Of a stretch of DNA of 64,000 bases, positions 62,859 through 64,000 are shown piece after piece. The translations under genes were made by a program, and so were the position numbers. Location of the stretch: assembly GCF_050948175.1 (NCBI RefSeq), contig NC_135200.1, positions 6,997,001 through 7,061,000 of the forward strand, given 5' to 3'. The notes beneath the pieces are model-generated. The model searched no databases. It had not been told where the DNA came from and saw only the letters and a list, made by a program, of their open reading frames with translations. This DNA is from Xylocopa sonorina (taxonomy: Eukaryota; Arthropoda; Insecta; Hymenoptera; Apidae). The number at the start of each line of letters is the position of its first letter. The first letter of the stretch is position 1.

Positions 62859-64000
62859 TATACCGAAAGTGAATAGGCGCAGCTGCTTTCCTGCTCGTTT
62901 TTCGTTATGAGATTTTTCACGAGAACTGTTAGTTTCGCGTTTGACGAGGAAGCAATTTAAACACCTTTCCACTCGAGCGACAGAAGGCAGGGACGGCTAG
63001 GTCGGGTCGAGCACCCGTGTCTTGACCCTATTTAGGTCGAGCCGTAATTAAATCCACCTTCCACCGCTCTCGGCTACTCCGTGCTTCTCCCTTCATTCGA
63101 CGAATGCTTTTTCCCCTGGAATCCGCAGTTTTTCCTTCTAGAGCGAGTAAAGCTCACGCGAACGAATTGTCGCCGTTAACGCCTCGCTGTAATTACAATT
63201 AAGAAACTCGTTAAACCTCTCCTAGTTGAATTACCCGAATTAATAAACCTACGCGCCTCTCTATCTCGTTCGTAGGCTAACTAAAATTTATAATAATGAT
63301 CAAAGTGTCCGTTTAAGACACGTTCAAACATTAGCTTTCAATCGAACGTAGATGCTCGTCCTCGCGACTGTTCAAACCAATCGAAACGCGTTCGTAATGC
63401 ACATATCGTTGTTTGTACCGCGAACAGTTGCAACGTAAATCCCTTTGGCCCTCGTGGCACGCGCGTCCATCCAGCCGAAGTCAATGGATCCGCACGAAAA
63501 ACATAGCTTCGCCTTCCCAAAATCGATTCCATCGCGGCGAAGCTCCACGTGGAGCGCTCGCCACGGCTCCCTCCCCTCGTGCACGGATGCGCAATTACGC
63601 GTCGTTCATCGAAACGACGCCATCGTGCTCCCGATCGAAGGGAGCCCACTCGTCGCGTCGAGTGGCACAATTATCCTCAGACTCCCACCATCCTCCCCGC
63701 GTCTATCCGTCTCGACGAGACGGCTGAAACGCAAGAAAATACACGGACGCTGAAAACACCCGGAAGAGAGGAGAGGGAGAGAAGGACCGCGGAGGGAAGA
63801 AAAAAGTACGATAGACGCTAAGGGTGGATCTGTGCTCCATTGACTTGGTTCGCTGGAGAACACTTCTCTGGCCCACATTCAGTGCCCCTTCAGCCACGTG
63901 GCCTCCATTCAGCAGTCGAGAAAGGGCGTACTCGTGGGTCTTTACGCGCACCTGCAACCAACCCCCGTGGTTCTCACCCCTCCGCCTCTCCACGCCCCTC
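62859..64000. other. Non-coding stretch, CpG-rich at its end
   Basis: AT-leaning to about 63330, then a CpG-rich island from about 63340 to the window end with overlapping frames on both strands (63338-63670 minus, 63413-63821 plus, 63606-63993 minus) and no recognisable domain. It could be the edge of a promoter or exon lying beyond the window, which cannot be judged here. Confidence 0.5.

Noticed and set aside
1..64000. CRISPR arrays, operons or prokaryotic mobile elements
   Set aside because: No regularly spaced direct repeats of CRISPR type and no compact gene arrays. The sequence has eukaryotic organisation throughout.

Overview
The window looks like eukaryotic, almost certainly insect, nuclear DNA. 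There are no bacterial-style gene arrays. Stop codons break every frame often, simple-sequence repeats are scattered throughout, and AT-rich stretches alternate with GC-rich, strikingly CpG-rich stretches (TCGCG, CGATCG and similar words are everywhere). CpG-rich non-coding DNA with TTAA-flanked piggyBac-type transposons fits Hymenoptera (a bee, ant or wasp). That placement is an inference from composition and transposon type, not from a recognised host gene.

I recognise no complete host gene. None of the longer open frames (up to about 215 codons) carries a domain I can name, and most overlap equally long frames on the other strand, as expected by chance in CpG-rich DNA. The simplest reading is a gene desert or the inside of one or more very large introns. 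Three short splice-bounded segments are listed as weak exon candidates: 3217-3272 (+), 22363-22422 (-) and an ATG-initiated 28-codon segment at 27854-27937 (+). A possible non-coding first exon lies at 31198-31725 (+). Several GC-rich islands (about 7320-7790, 22480-22720, 27840-28420, 30740-31730, 47090-47700, 55300-55760, 59820-60360, 63340-64000) may be regulatory or promoter regions.

The best supported content is mobile DNA. At 50818-51867 there is a complete 1,050-bp piggyBac-type element: TTAA on both sides, 15-bp perfect terminal inverted repeats, 44-bp subterminal tandem repeats, and an internally deleted, stop-interrupted transposase gene. The gene joins an acidic N-terminus directly to the C-terminal cysteine-rich domain and lacks the whole catalytic core. 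At 13484-14107 a second, smaller TTAA-flanked element has near-identical ends and the same ACTCGAG subterminal word, so it looks like a MITE of the same family.

Other structure: a 142-bp tandem duplication (16724-17007), a 22-bp perfect palindrome (45043-45064), a miRNA-precursor-like hairpin (62797-62858), opposed (GA)n/(TC)n tracts that can fold on each other (38433-38558), a Z-DNA-prone alternating tract (46686-46709), a compound TC/TA microsatellite with palindromic TA blocks (31069-31156), and two CpG-poor, differently composed patches (about 28830-29280 and 44160-44440) that may be old insertions. Nothing here can be supported as a new multi-gene system. The transposon family with its deleted transposase relic is the most distinctive content.
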